This document shows, one piece after another, positions 7,136 through 13,924 of a stretch of DNA of 64,000 nucleotides (the first letter of the stretch is position 1; each line of letters begins with the position of its first letter). This DNA is from Oscillospiraceae bacterium (lineage in GTDB: Bacteria > Bacillota > Clostridia > Oscillospirales > Oscillospiraceae). The position numbers and the translations under genes are program-made. Where the stretch lies: NCBI GenBank assembly GCA_910575505.1, contig CAJTFK010000019.1, forward strand, positions 1 to 64,000, read 5' to 3'. The notes under the pieces were generated by a model. The model searched no databases and was not told the origin of the DNA. It saw nothing but the letters and a program-made list of their open reading frames with translations.

Positions 7136-8194
7136 ATGAAAGCACTGAAAACACTGGCCCTTGCTCTGGCCCTGCTCCTGACGCTCACCTCCTGCGGTGG
7201 TGTCATCACCAATTCCGACGGTCCCAACCAGGTAATTCCCGACGGCGGTGCGCCGGCGGAGGAATCCTCGGAGCCCCTTCCTTTGGAGGAGGACGCGGTA
7301 TATCCCCTCCATGTAGGTGCGCTGAAGGGACCCACCGCCATGGGCCTGGTGGAAATGATGGAGCGCAGGAGCGAGACCGCCTCCGTTTATAGCTGGAGCT
7401 TCGATCTGGCGGGTTCCGCCGACGAGCTGACCCCCAGACTCATCAAGGGAGACCTGGACATTGCCTGCGTCCCCGCCAATCTGGCCTCTGTCCTGTACAA
7501 CAAAACCGAGGGACAAATCGTCACTCTGGCCATCAATACCCTGGGCGTCCTCTACATTGTGGAGAATGGAGCAGAAACAGTACAGTCCGTAGCGGATTTG
7601 AGGGGAAGAACCCTTGTGGCAGCGGGAAAAGGCTCCACGCCGGAGTTCGGCCTGCGCTATCTGCTGGAGCAGAACGGCCTGGACCCGGACCGGGACGTGA
7701 CCATCGACTGGAAGAGCGAGCACGCCGAGTGCGTCGCCGCCCTGGCGGCGGGGACGGCAGACATCGCTCTGCTGCCCCAGCCCTTCGTCACCGTGGCCCA
7801 GGCCAAGCTGGAAGGCCTCCGGGCAGCCCTGGACCTGACGGCGGAATGGGACGCCCTGGACAACGGCTCCGCCATGATCACCGGCGTGGCCGTGGCCCGG
7901 CGGGATTTTGTGGAGCAGTATCCGGCGCTGGCGGACTATTTCCTGGAAGAATACGCCATTTCCGTAGACTGGGTGAATGCCAACACTGCCGAAGCGGCGG
8001 AGCTGATTGTATCCAACGGCATTATCGAGAACGCCGCCGTGGCGGAGAAGGCCCTGCCCTACTGCAACATCGTCTGCCTCACTGGGGGGGAGATGCGGGA
8101 AAAACTCTCCGGCTATCTGTCCGTGCTGGCGGAGGCGGCTCCGGAGTCCGTGGGCGGCAGCCTGCCCGGGGACGGCTTCTACTATGGCGTCTAA
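7136..8194 (+). CDS. ABC importer substrate-binding lipoprotein (NitT/TauT-like)
   Basis: 352 residues. A lipoprotein signal LALALALLLTLTSCGG puts the lipidated Cys near residue 20, followed by a Ser/Glu/Pro-rich linker. The fold and motifs (IKGDLDIACVPANLASVLYN, VADLRGRTLVAAGKGSTPEFGLRYLLEQNGL, GTADIALLPQPFVT) are those of NMT1/TauA-type binding proteins, which serve nitrate, sulfonate, bicarbonate, thiamine precursors or riboflavin. The ligand cannot be told from sequence. It acts outside the membrane and delivers to the fused permease-ATPase that overlaps its 3' end by 11 nt. The start at 7136 has AAGGAG at 7121. Confidence 0.85.
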   Translation: MKALKTLALALALLLTLTSCGGVITNSDGPNQVIPDGGAPAEESSEPLPLEEDAVYPLHVGALKGPTAMGLVEMMERRSETASVYSWSFDLAGSADELTPRLIKGDLDIACVPANLASVLYNKTEGQIVTLAINTLGVLYIVENGAETVQSVADLRGRTLVAAGKGSTPEFGLRYLLEQNGLDPDRDVTIDWKSEHAECVAALAAGTADIALLPQPFVTVAQAKLEGLRAALDLTAEWDALDNGSAMITGVAVARRDFVEQYPALADYFLEEYAISVDWVNANTAEAAELIVSNGIIENAAVAEKALPYCNIVCLTGGEMREKLSGYLSVLAEAAPESVGGSLPGDGFYYGV

Positions 8195-9557
8195 GCTCCG
8201 GCCCTGGGCAGTCCTGTTCTGGCTGCTGGTCTGGCAGACAGGGAGCATGGCTCTGACGGCGGCGGTCCCCCATGGGGGGCTGCTGCTGGCCTCACCCCTC
8301 AGCGTGCTGGGGCGGCTGTGGGAGCTGCTGCCCCAGGGAGCCTTTTGGCGGACGGCATGCCGCTCTGCCGGCAGCATCACCGGCGGATTTCTGCTGGCCT
8401 GCCTGCTGGCGGTGCTCCTGGCCGTCCTGGCAGAAAACCGGAAATGGCTGGGGGAACTGCTGGCCCCTGCCGTGGCGGCGGCGAAGACAGTGCCTGCCGC
8501 CTCCTTTATTATCCTGGCCCTGGTGTGGCTGGACGCCGGGACGCTGCCTCTGTTCATCTCCGGCCTGATGGTGTTCCCCCCGGTGTATCTCAACGTTCTG
8601 GAGGGCCTCCGCCAGCGGGACCCCAGGCTCCAGGAGATGGCCCGGCTCTTCCGGGTGCCCTTCCTCCGCCGACTGCTGGGGCTGGACCTGCCCCGGGTCC
8701 TCCCCTATTTCCGGGCCTCCGCCTCCCTGGCCATGGGGCTCTGCTGGAAGGCCGGGACGGCGGCGGAGGTCATCGGCCTGCCGCCGGGGACCATCGGCGA
8801 ACGGCTGTACATGGCTAAGGTCTATTTGCAGACGCCGGACCTCTTTGCCTGGACCATTGTCATTGTGGCGCTCTCCGTTCTGTTTGAACGGCTGTTTCTG
8901 GCCCTGACGGATGCTCTGGCCGGACTGCTGCGCCGCGCTCCGGGCGGGAGGACGGTGCAGACCGGAAGCAGCGTTCCTCCGGCGGTCATCCGCGCCGAGG
9001 GGCTCTCCAAATCCTACGGCGGAAGGACAGTGCTGAAGGACCTCGGCTTTACCGCCGGGCCGGGCATCACCTGTGTGATGGCTCCCTCCGGGGCGGGAAA
9101 GACCACGCTGCTGCGGCTTCTCACAGGACTGGAATCGCCGGAGGACGGTGTCATCACGCCGGATCCGGCTCAGTGCCGCTGGGCCGCCGTGTTCCAGGAG
9201 GACAGACTGCTGGAGGACCTCACCGCCGCCGGAAATCTCCGTTTTGCCCTGGGCGCAGCTCTGGACGGCCCCGCGGCGGCGGCTCTGCTGGCAGCCCTGG
9301 AGCTGGAGCTGGAGGACCCCAGGCCCGTCCAGCTCTGGTCCGGCGGCATGCGGCGCCGTCTGGCCCTGGCCAGGGCTCTGCTGGCTCCCTCCGGCGCTCT
9401 GGCCCTGGACGAACCCTTCACCGGTCTGGACGGGGCCCTGCGGGCCCGGTGCATGGCCCTCATCCGGCAGGCGGCGGAGAGGAAGCCTGTGCTGCTGGTC
9501 ACCCATGACCCCGCCGACGCCCAGGGTCTGCCCCTGGTGCGGCTGAATGATGGATAA
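8184..9557 (+). CDS. ABC importer permease fused to its ATPase
   Basis: 457 residues in a single chain. Residues 1-245 are a NitT/TauT-type permease with about six membrane segments; the EAA-like loop reads RDPRLQEMARLFRVPFLRRLLGLDLPRVLP. Residues about 268-457 are an ATPase with Walker A APSGAGKTTLLR, signature WSGGMRRRLALARALL, Walker B ALALDEPFTGLD and the switch LLVTHD. These are normally two genes. The ATPase half is short (about 190 residues), so it is a compact or C-terminally trimmed domain. The ATG at 8184 overlaps the binding-protein gene. The stop codon lies inside an IS630 transposase remnant, so an insertion may have set the present C-terminus (inference). Confidence 0.85.
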   Translation: MASKLRPWAVLFWLLVWQTGSMALTAAVPHGGLLLASPLSVLGRLWELLPQGAFWRTACRSAGSITGGFLLACLLAVLLAVLAENRKWLGELLAPAVAAAKTVPAASFIILALVWLDAGTLPLFISGLMVFPPVYLNVLEGLRQRDPRLQEMARLFRVPFLRRLLGLDLPRVLPYFRASASLAMGLCWKAGTAAEVIGLPPGTIGERLYMAKVYLQTPDLFAWTIVIVALSVLFERLFLALTDALAGLLRRAPGGRTVQTGSSVPPAVIRAEGLSKSYGGRTVLKDLGFTAGPGITCVMAPSGAGKTTLLRLLTGLESPEDGVITPDPAQCRWAAVFQEDRLLEDLTAAGNLRFALGAALDGPAAAALLAALELELEDPRPVQLWSGGMRRRLALARALLAPSGALALDEPFTGLDGALRARCMALIRQAAERKPVLLVTHDPADAQGLPLVRLNDG

Positions 9558-9711
9558 TATACGCACGCATCATGTCAAAGAGGTCCAGACGCTTTTACAG
9601 GGAGCCGGCATGAAATTACGGTACCTGCCGGCGTACAGCCCCAATTTGAATCCAATCGAAAATATGCGGTCTAAAATCAAGGCGATTCTTTGTAAGCTGA
9701 AAATCAGATTA
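9547..9711 (+). pseudogene. IS630-family transposase, C-terminal remnant
   Basis: The reading DNIRTHHVKEVQTLL followed by MKLRYLPAYSPNLNPIE and an SKIKAIL stretch is the hallmark of the end of IS630/Tc1-type DDE transposases (the last catalytic acid is the Glu in NPIE). About 55 residues remain; the front two thirds of the transposase and the terminal repeats are missing. It begins within the last codons of the ABC fusion gene. The frame continues into unrelated sequence to 9921. Confidence 0.85.
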
Positions 9712-9843
9712 TTATTCCTGCTTCTTTTTCTTTATGCCTGCTTCTTTATGGTATTGCTGAGGCTTTCCCGCGAATCCGTCCATCGGACTGCACCGGTTGG
9801 TTTTCTGCCGCCGGTATCCCCTGTTAATTTCCTGGATTGCCAT

Positions 9844-9912
9844 AGAACCTGTATTCACAACCGTTGCACGCCGTCTGGCCGGTCTTTTTTCCTCCATGCC
9901 GCGCCGATTTCC
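9844..9912 (+). repeat. MITE-like element copy A (left part only)
   Basis: Starts with AGAACCTGTATTCAC, the end of the element also seen at 34965, 43714 and 53310. It matches the copy at 34965 for about 65 nt (shared GGTCTTTTT and CCATGCCGCGCCG) and then diverges. The right end is absent. It lies beside the IS630 remnant in the 457-nt gene-free stretch 9558-10014. Confidence 0.75.
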
Positions 9913-9990
9913 GAATTTTAAATTCGGGAATCATATACGGCGCTTCGTTGAAAAGAATCCATCGGATTCTTTTCAGCTGCGCCGGCTATA
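9912..9990 (+). repeat. two short palindromic repeats shared with other intergenic regions
   Basis: First, GATTTCCGAATTT...AAATTCGGGAATC (9907-9932) is a hairpin that recurs, inverted, at 23756-23786. Second, TGAAAAGAATCC / GGATTCTTTTCA (9949-9975) followed by CTGCGCCGGCTATA recurs at 44221-44262 with compensating stem changes. Neither has a T-run, so terminator function is unlikely. Confidence 0.7.
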
Positions 9991-10014
9991 ACCGCTGGGG
10001 GCTACAGCCCCATT

Positions 10015-11334
10015 TCAATTCAGAGGCAGGCAGACCACCAGCTCAAAGCGTCCCGCTTGGGCCCGGGTCTCCAGGGACCCGCCCAGGCGCTCCGCAATCT
10101 CCCGCATTCCCGCCAGGCCGAAGCCGTGGGAAGCCTTGTCCGTCTTGGTGGTGGCCAGCTCCGGGGCCAGCTCCCCGGCGTAGGCGTTTTCCATCCGGAG
10201 CATGAAGAGGCCCTTTTCTGCCCGGCAGCGGAGGATCACCGTCCTGTCCTCCGCCCGCTCCGCCGCCTCCATGGCGTTGTCCAGAGCGTTCCCCAGCAGG
10301 GCGCAGAGGTCCAGGTCCGCAATGGACAGGTCTCTGGGCAGGGAAACGGCAAAATCCGCCGTGAGGCCTGCCTGGTCCATGGCCTCCAGCTTGGCGGCCA
10401 AAACGATATTGGCCGTCTCGTTCTCACAGAGGTTTCGTCTCCCGCTCATGGCGGGAGACGCGGCTATCTCTCCAAGATAGCCGGCGGCCCGGACCGTCTC
10501 CCCCTGCTCCAGCAGGCCCTGCACCACTGTCAGATGGTTCCGCAGGTCGTGGCGGAGGGTGCGGACCTGCCGTTCCTCCCGCCGGAGGCCCTGATAGTAG
10601 CTCTCCCGAAGGGAGGCCAGCTTGTTGGCCTCCTCCAGCCGTTCATGATCCTCCAGCACCTGGATGGCATACAGCAGGGCCAGGGAGGTCAGAAACACAA
10701 AGGGCAGCACCGCTACGCCCAGGTTCATGGTCAGGCCGTGAAGGAGGTAATTGGAGTAGATATAGTCCGACTGGAGGATGGGCAGAAGCACCACCGCCAG
10801 CAGGGAGCTGAAGGGCATGGCGGCCAGAAGCAGCTCCAGCTTCCACAGCCGGGGGGACAGGCGGGGCGGCCGCTCCGGCAGGCGCTTCCGGGCCGCCAGG
10901 TACAGAAGTCCCCAAAGAGTGGGGCGGATGAATTTGTTGGAGTAGTAGTACACATTGTCCAGGCCAAAGTGCGCCATGGCGGGGGCATAGTAAGTATTCA
11001 GAACGGCGTTGACGGGCATAATCAGGCAGAAGAAAATAACCGTCACCGCCAGCCGTCCCACCCGGTTTCCTCTGGAGACCAGCATGAGCAGGGGGAGAAA
11101 GAACAGAAGGGTGAACAGCAGATTGGTGTCCCCCAGCCAGATCACCATGTCGGAAGTGACGCTGAGGAACAGGATCAGCGCAATTCGCCAGCCCCGCCTG
11201 GGCTTCACCGTCAGGAAGGCAGACACGATCTGAAAGAGAAAAAAGCCGCTGACAAGCACCGGGATCAGCCAGAACCAATTTCGAAAGCAGAGCAGGATGT
11301 ATTCCGCCATGTTAATCAAAAACGTTGAAGCCAT
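10015..11334 (-). CDS. GHKL sensor histidine kinase (AgrC/NatK type)
   Basis: 439 residues. About six to seven membrane segments fill residues 8-225, then a coiled dimerisation helix. The phosphoacceptor is His262 in LRHDLRNHLTVVQG. The GHKL ATPase domain follows (N box GNALDNAMEAAER; G box HGFGLAGMREIAERLGG). This is the kinase class that partners LytTR regulators and often senses peptides. It starts 3 nt after the stop of the LytTR gene, so the two are one operon. An internal Met at residue 9 is an alternative start. The signal is unknown; divergent transporter genes suggest an antimicrobial or peptide signal. Confidence 0.88.
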   Translation of the reverse strand: MASTFLINMAEYILLCFRNWFWLIPVLVSGFFLFQIVSAFLTVKPRRGWRIALILFLSVTSDMVIWLGDTNLLFTLLFFLPLLMLVSRGNRVGRLAVTVIFFCLIMPVNAVLNTYYAPAMAHFGLDNVYYYSNKFIRPTLWGLLYLAARKRLPERPPRLSPRLWKLELLLAAMPFSSLLAVVLLPILQSDYIYSNYLLHGLTMNLGVAVLPFVFLTSLALLYAIQVLEDHERLEEANKLASLRESYYQGLRREERQVRTLRHDLRNHLTVVQGLLEQGETVRAAGYLGEIAASPAMSGRRNLCENETANIVLAAKLEAMDQAGLTADFAVSLPRDLSIADLDLCALLGNALDNAMEAAERAEDRTVILRCRAEKGLFMLRMENAYAGELAPELATTKTDKASHGFGLAGMREIAERLGGSLETRAQAGRFELVVCLPLN

Positions 11335-11337
11335 GGC

Positions 11338-12051
11338 CTAGCCCTCCAGGGCCGTCCGGGCCAGGGCAGCCAGGGCGGCGGAGCGGCAGGCCCGGCTGAC
11401 AGGCAGCGCCTCATCCCCTACATAGACCTGGCTTCCCTCCAGCCGGTCCACGGCCCCGGCCCGAACCAGGTACCGCTGGTGGACACGGACGAAGCCCTCT
11501 CCCACGTCCCGCTCCACGTCGTCCAGCTTGCCGTAAAAGGTATAGGTCCGGGCGGCGGAGACACAGGTCACCTGCCGCCGGTCGGAGGCAAAATAGAGGA
11601 TGGTTTTCCTGGGAATCCGGTACAGGGTCTCGCCGCTGCGGCAGAGGAACACCTTTTCCCCGTCCCGGAGCCGGGCCTCCGCCGCCCGGTCCAGCACGCT
11701 GTCCAGCTGATCCGGCTTGGGGGGCTTCATGAGGTAGCCCAAGGCCCCCACGGAATAGCCGTCGAACACATAGTCCGTATACCCGGTGACAAACACCAGA
11801 AGCAGTCCTTCGTCCGCCTCCCGGAGGCGGCGGGCGGTCTCCATGCCGTCCACCTCTCCCATTTCAATGTCCAGAAACACCAGGTCCAGTTCACCGGCGT
11901 GGTTCTCCATCCAGCGGAGAATCCCCTCTCCGGAGGAAAATTCAAAAAACGACGCGCCCGTGCTCCGCCGCCGTTCCAGGGCCCGCTCCAGGGCGGCCCG
12001 GAGGGCAACGCGGGCGTCGGCGCTGTCGTCGCAGATGCCGATTCGCAGCAT
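11338..12051 (-). CDS. LytTR response regulator
   Basis: 237 residues. The receiver (1-120) has the acidic pair in ICDDS, phosphoacceptor Asp58 in LVFLDIEM and Lys near 107 in YLMKPPKPDQL. The LytTR DNA-binding domain covers about 135-235 (FVRVHQRYLVRAGAVDRLEG). Start 12051 has CCGCAAGGAGATG upstream; the longer reading to 12093 does not. It lies upstream of and in one operon with the GHKL kinase. The promoter region carries four candidate LytTR boxes, so autoregulation and control of the divergent traX-ABC-ftsX genes are likely. Confidence 0.9.
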   Translation of the reverse strand: MLRIGICDDSADARVALRAALERALERRRSTGASFFEFSSGEGILRWMENHAGELDLVFLDIEMGEVDGMETARRLREADEGLLLVFVTGYTDYVFDGYSVGALGYLMKPPKPDQLDSVLDRAAEARLRDGEKVFLCRSGETLYRIPRKTILYFASDRRQVTCVSAARTYTFYGKLDDVERDVGEGFVRVHQRYLVRAGAVDRLEGSQVYVGDEALPVSRACRSAALAALARTALEG

Positions 12052-12081
12052 GGTATCATCTCCTTGCGGTTTGCTGGGGTT

Positions 12082-12110
12082 ATTATAGCACATTCCCGGC
12101 GGTTCGCCAA
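12082..12110 (-). promoter_or_regulatory. promoter of the LytTR-kinase operon
   Basis: Minus-strand TTTGGC, 18 bp, TATAAT. The poor -35 with LytTR-like boxes directly upstream (from 12112) is the layout of an activator-dependent promoter. Confidence 0.6.
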
Positions 12111-12111
12111 A

Positions 12112-12192
12112 CCAAATATGACGGTGAAACCGCCAAACATGACATCACTTCCCTCCGTGCCGCCAAACTTTACAACACACCCGCCAAAGAGA
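12112..12192 (-). promoter_or_regulatory. two pairs of LytTR-type direct repeats
   Basis: Minus-strand 9-mers CATATTTGG (12112-12120), CATGTTTGG (12133-12141), AAAGTTTGG (12163-12171) and TCTCTTTGG (12184-12192). Within each pair the spacing is exactly 21 bp, two helical turns; the pairs are 30 bp apart. AAAGTTTGG fits the LytTR consensus [TA][AC][CA]GTTN[AG][TG]. Three of the four are followed by CGG. One pair abuts the minus promoter; the other faces the plus-strand genes. Confidence 0.7.
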
Positions 12193-12193
12193 G

Positions 12194-12231
12194 CGGCCCC
12201 GTTTGCGGGGGCCGTTTTTTTGCGCTATCCT
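12194..12231 (+). promoter_or_regulatory. hairpin with T-run overlapping a possible traX promoter
   Basis: CGGCCCC / GGGGCCG with seven Ts (12194-12221) looks like an intrinsic terminator, but no plus-strand gene precedes it. The same bases can be read as TTGCGG (12203), 17 bp, TATCCT (12226), a weak promoter for traX placed just beyond the second LytTR box pair. The two readings cannot be told apart from sequence. Confidence 0.4.
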
Positions 12232-12309
12232 GGCAATGGAAGCGGAAGTGAAGAACTGACGGCCGAACTTCTGTATGAATTGATATCACAGGATAAAGGA
12301 GTATTTGTT

Positions 12310-13068
12310 ATGAACCGGAATTCCCTCCGCACCGCCCTGACCGTCCCCACAGAGCTCCCCCGGCAGGGGCCCCGGCTGCAAACGAATCTGGACACGGACC
12401 TTCTGAAGCTCGTCGCCATCGTCTCCATGCTCATCGACCATGTGGGCGGGGCCTTCTTCCCGGAGGCGGGGGCCTTCCGCTGGATTGGCCGGCTGGCCTT
12501 CCCGATTTTCTGCTACTGCATGACCGTGGGCCTGCTGTATACCCGGGACATCAAGCGGTATCTGGGCCGGCTGGCAGTATTTGCCGTGGTCTCCCAGCCC
12601 TTCTATGTGCTGGCCTTCCATCCCCACGACTGGATGGTGGACCGGAACTGGAGCAACTGGAATATCTTCTTCACCCTGTTCCTGTCCCTGCTGGCCATGT
12701 ACGGGCTCAGGGAGCGGAAATGGTGGCTGTTCCTGGGGGCCCTCTTCGCGGTGAGCTGGTGGAACTTCGATTACTCCGGCATCGGGATTCAATTGATGCT
12801 GGTGTTCTTCCTCTGCCGGAATCACCCCAAAATTGGCGCGGCCCTCTATGTGCTGACCTACCTCCCGGCCCTGTGGAACGGCTATCCCGAGGACCCCCTC
12901 TGCCTGACCCTGGGAGGGCTGACAGTGGACTGGAGTTTCTTTGCCGTCTTCGCCGCCCTGCTGATTTTCATTCCCACCCGCTCCGGCCTGAAAATCCCCA
13001 AGTGGTTTTTCTACGCCTTTTATCCCGTCCATCTTGCCGTCATCGCGGCAGTTCAATTCATGCTCTGA
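12310..13068 (+). CDS. TraX family membrane protein
   Basis: 252 residues with about seven membrane segments. The opening LDTDLLKLVAIVSMLIDHVGGAFF, then FRWIGRLAFPIFCYCMTVGL and WWNFDYSGIGIQLML, is typical of the TraX family (named after the F-plasmid pilin acetylase) widespread in Firmicutes chromosomes. By homology it may be an acyltransferase-like integral membrane protein; a chromosomal role is not established. ATG 12310 follows AAAGGAG. It is the first plus-strand gene after the LytTR boxes and lies 15 nt upstream of the ABC ATPase gene, so it is probably co-expressed with the transporter. Confidence 0.8.
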   Translation: MNRNSLRTALTVPTELPRQGPRLQTNLDTDLLKLVAIVSMLIDHVGGAFFPEAGAFRWIGRLAFPIFCYCMTVGLLYTRDIKRYLGRLAVFAVVSQPFYVLAFHPHDWMVDRNWSNWNIFFTLFLSLLAMYGLRERKWWLFLGALFAVSWWNFDYSGIGIQLMLVFFLCRNHPKIGAALYVLTYLPALWNGYPEDPLCLTLGGLTVDWSFFAVFAALLIFIPTRSGLKIPKWFFYAFYPVHLAVIAAVQFML

Positions 13069-13083
13069 GAAAGGATGACCATT

Positions 13084-13833
13084 ATGCTGACTGTTGAAAA
13101 CCTGCGCAAATCCTATCAGGTGGGCAAAACCTCCTACGAAGTTCTGAAGGGGGTCTCTCTTCAAGTGGACAAGGGGGAATTTGTCGCCGTTATGGGGCCC
13201 TCCGGCTCCGGCAAAACCACCCTGCTGAACTGTATTTCCTGTTACATTCCCGCGGACTCCGGCAGCATCCGCCTAGGCAAAACCGAGCTGGCCCGTCTGA
13301 ACGGAGACGCCCTGGCGGAGGTGCGGAACAAGCAGCTGGGCTTTGTCTTTCAGGACTTCCTCCTGCTGGACGGCCTGACGGTGCGGCAGAACATCCTCCT
13401 GCCCGCCATCATCGGCGGCATCGTCTCCGATATGACGGAACAGCGGGCGGACCAGCTCTGCGAGGTCTTCGGCATCGCCGCCATCCGGGACAAATACCCG
13501 GCGGAAATCTCCGGCGGCGAGAAGCAGCGCACCGCCGTGGCCCGGGCCCTCATCAACCATCCCCTGCTGATTCTGGCCGACGAGCCTACGGGCAACCTGG
13601 ACAGCAAGTCCACCCGGGCGGTGATCCGCTCCTTTGAGCAGGCGAAAAGCGCCCTGGAGGCCACCATCTTCATGGTGACCCACGACTCCTACGCCGCGTC
13701 CTTCTGCGACCGGGTGGTGATTCTCCGGGACGGCGTGGTCTGGAGAACCCTGGAGAAGGGAAACACGGAGCGGGAAGCATTTCAGGATGAGCTGCTGGAC
13801 GCCATTCGGGAGATGGGACGCTCTGACAATTAG
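13084..13833 (+). CDS. ABC transporter ATPase (BceA/MacB class)
   Basis: 249 residues. Walker A GPSGSGKTTLLN (about residue 39), Q-loop FVFQDF, signature ISGGEKQRTAVARAL, Walker B LILADEPTGNLD, switch FMVTHD. This class pairs with FtsX-type permeases such as BceB, encoded next. ATG 13084 is preferred to 13075 because AAGG (13071-13074) needs the spacing. The stop codon lies inside the left arm of an AT-rich inverted repeat. Likely role: detoxification or sensing of cell-wall-active peptides, or lipoprotein/peptide release. Confidence 0.88.
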   Translation: MLTVENLRKSYQVGKTSYEVLKGVSLQVDKGEFVAVMGPSGSGKTTLLNCISCYIPADSGSIRLGKTELARLNGDALAEVRNKQLGFVFQDFLLLDGLTVRQNILLPAIIGGIVSDMTEQRADQLCEVFGIAAIRDKYPAEISGGEKQRTAVARALINHPLLILADEPTGNLDSKSTRAVIRSFEQAKSALEATIFMVTHDSYAASFCDRVVILRDGVVWRTLEKGNTEREAFQDELLDAIREMGRSDN

Positions 13834-13907
13834 AAATCAGGAATGAAGAATTAGGAATCTTATCTTCTCCTGATAATTCCCAACTCCTAATTCCTCATTT
13901 CTAATTG
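13827..13907. repeat. 81-bp AT-rich imperfect inverted repeat between ATPase and permease genes
   Basis: Arms begin CAATTAGAAATCAGGAATGA and end with its near complement TCCTCATTTCTAATTG. The ATPase stop TAG lies in the left arm, and the permease RBS AGAAAGG begins just after the right arm. Its low GC stands out from its neighbours. Either a mobile palindromic unit or a stem that separates expression of the two genes. Confidence 0.8.
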
Positions 13908-13924
13908 AAAAGAAAGGTGATTTT

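Noticed and set aside
6723-7154. Minus-strand frame encoding a repetitive RAAFFARRFF peptide
   Set aside because: It is only the translation of the tandem repeat plus the antisense of the TM1266 gene, with no start signal.
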